Positions 63,165-64,000 of a stretch of DNA of 64,000 nt are shown in pieces. Numbering within the stretch: the stretch's first letter is position 1; each line of letters starts with the position of its first letter. The stretch comes from Chelatococcus reniformis (GTDB lineage Bacteria > Pseudomonadota > Alphaproteobacteria > Rhizobiales > Beijerinckiaceae). Both the position numbers and the translations under genes were made by a program. The notes under the pieces are model-generated. The model did no database searches and was not told the DNA's origin. It saw only the letters and a list, made by a program, of their open reading frames with translations. The stretch lies in the NCBI RefSeq assembly GCF_014640075.1, contig NZ_BMGG01000003.1, positions 247,036 to 311,035 on the forward strand. The letters run 5' to 3'.

Positions 63165-63902
63165 ATGCCGACCACCGCAAGCTACAGCGTCCGCCGCATC
63201 GCCGGCGTCGACATCGGCGAGTTCCATCTCCAATCACAGTCGGGAATGAACCCGCTATCCAGCTCGACCGTGGCCGCGATGCATGACGGCTTGCGACGCC
63301 TGGATACGGTCGAGCCGCCGCACGCCATCCTGTTCCGGGCGAGCGGCCGCTGCTTCTGCGCCGGTGCCGATCTCAAGGAGTTCGGCACCATCACCGAGGA
63401 GGGGTTTCGCGGCTACATGGTCGCGGTGCTCGAGATGTATGCAGCCATGGCCGAGGTGCGCAAGCCGGTGATTTCGCTCGTGCATGCCGACGCGCGCGGC
63501 GGCGGCGCCGCGGTCGCTCTGTTCTCCGATTTCGTTATCGCCGCCGACAACGCCTTGTTCGCGCTGCCGGAAGTCCACAGGGGTCTGGCCGGTGGCGGCT
63601 ACCTGTTGCCGCGGCTGGTGGGCAAGCAGCGGGCGGCCGAGATGGTGCTGCTCGGACGCACCTACACCGCCCAGGCCATGCAGCAGATGGGGTTGGTGAC
63701 CGAGGTCTGTGCCTCCGAGGCGCTCGAAGTGCGCCTGGAAACGCTGTGCGCCGAGCTCGCGCAGATCTCTCCGGGGGCGTTCGCGGTCGGCAAGCGCTCC
63801 CTGGCCGCCGGGCTGTTCACCGGCATGCGCGAAGCAATGGCCACGCATGTGGAAGCGCAGACGCAATCCTTTCGCCTGGCTCGCGACAACGGCTTGCTGT
63901 GA
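63165..63902 (+). CDS. Enoyl-CoA hydratase/isomerase family protein
   Basis: 245 residues from the ATG at 63165; the frame is open further upstream without a better start. The crotonase motifs are 'ILFRASGRCFCAGADLKEFG' (oxyanion strand and loop), 'HADARGGGAAVALFSDFVIA' (second oxyanion Gly) and 'FALPEVHRGLAGGGYL' with the active-site Glu region. It hydrates or isomerises a CoA thioester. It is followed by a strong hairpin at 63910. Confidence 0.9.
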   Translation: MPTTASYSVRRIAGVDIGEFHLQSQSGMNPLSSSTVAAMHDGLRRLDTVEPPHAILFRASGRCFCAGADLKEFGTITEEGFRGYMVAVLEMYAAMAEVRKPVISLVHADARGGGAAVALFSDFVIAADNALFALPEVHRGLAGGGYLLPRLVGKQRAAEMVLLGRTYTAQAMQQMGLVTEVCASEALEVRLETLCAELAQISPGAFAVGKRSLAAGLFTGMREAMATHVEAQTQSFRLARDNGLL

Positions 63903-63909
63903 CGTCCGC

Positions 63910-63943
63910 CGCGTCCGGGCTTCACGAGGCCCGCCCGGACGCG
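63910..63943 (+). terminator. Hairpin after the enoyl-CoA hydratase gene
   Basis: CGCGTCCGGGC (63910-63920) pairs perfectly with GCCCGGACGCG (63933-63943) around a 12-nt loop, 8 bp after the stop codon. There is no long T-run, so it may be an mRNA-end stabiliser or a weak terminator. The last 57 bp of the window hold no recognised gene. Confidence 0.6.
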
Positions 63944-64000
63944 CTTCGCCTGTCCCTTAATGGCGGCACACCACAACGATACCTGGGGGCGCACCGTGTT

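Noticed and set aside
1-64000. A CD-NTase, SAVED, GGDEF or other cyclic-nucleotide gene to partner the STING protein
   Set aside because: No protein in the window shows a GS-nucleotidyltransferase or GGDEF pattern; absence is by eye only.
1-64000. tRNA, rRNA, CRISPR arrays and riboswitches
   Set aside because: Searched by eye for conserved T-loop, repeat-spacer and leader patterns on both strands; nothing convincing. TTCGAA-like matches were all inside palindromic repeats.

Overview
The window is high-GC DNA with dense, short-gapped operons. It most likely comes from an alphaproteobacterium of the order Hyphomicrobiales (Rhizobiales). Supporting signs are a eukaryotic-type glutamine synthetase (GSII) with a sigma-54 promoter next to a DUF2735 gene, RIME-like palindromic repeats of about 105 bp ending in CTAG, an S24 repressor facing a carph-isopro (Cro-like) gene, and many ABC/TRAP substrate-binding proteins. 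I cannot assign a family or genus. I saw no rRNA, tRNA, CRISPR array, intact IS element or replication origin.

Layout. 1-3008: a decayed gene for at least six tandem Hcp-like domains. 3398-7422: a TPR-glycosyltransferase and a FabF-type ketoacyl synthase. 7678-11336: small genes around a phage-type regulatory switch (S24 repressor against a Cro-like gene). 11529-14568: a DUF1772 protein, a DUF4394 exported protein, and a divergent ECF sigma/anti-sigma pair. 14663-20850: a BMP-type (nucleoside-like) ABC transporter, a truncated amidase and a TetR regulator. 20984-27553: a protein with a histone H1-like tail, a CDF metal exporter, an MBL hydrolase, a DUF1499 protein, and an acyl-CoA ligase with a divergent MarR. 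27711-31945: a STING-domain protein, glutaminase, DUF2735 protein and glutamine synthetase II. 32069-39430: an RND efflux pair and a two-subunit molybdenum hydroxylase (isoquinoline oxidoreductase type). 39650-46728: a short iron-permease-family protein, a quinone-oxidoreductase-like enzyme, an amidase-aminotransferase pair, an alpha/beta hydrolase, a membrane protein and a YCII protein. 47287-56086: a complete dipeptide-type ABC operon with two tandem binding proteins, ending in a double TetR. 56167-58531: a LysR/DoxX/NmrA module that looks acquired. 59054-60536: an FAD oxidoreductase with divergent Rrf2. 60916-63902: two tandem TRAP binding proteins without membrane subunits, then an enoyl-CoA hydratase.

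How it fits together. Most of the region is uptake and catabolism under local regulators, plus nitrogen assimilation (glutaminase and GSII).

The most unusual gene is the monocistronic STING-domain protein at 27711-28895. Its C-terminal half matches the bacterial STING pattern, and its N-terminal domain looks like a nucleoside deoxyribosyltransferase/TIR-like NAD-processing fold. No CD-NTase lies anywhere in the window, so it is not in a standard CBASS layout.

Two other themes recur. Palindromic repeats lie exactly at gene ends or run into coding N-termini. Several genes are broken or duplicated: the Hcp array, the amidase, the paired binding proteins and the fused TetR.
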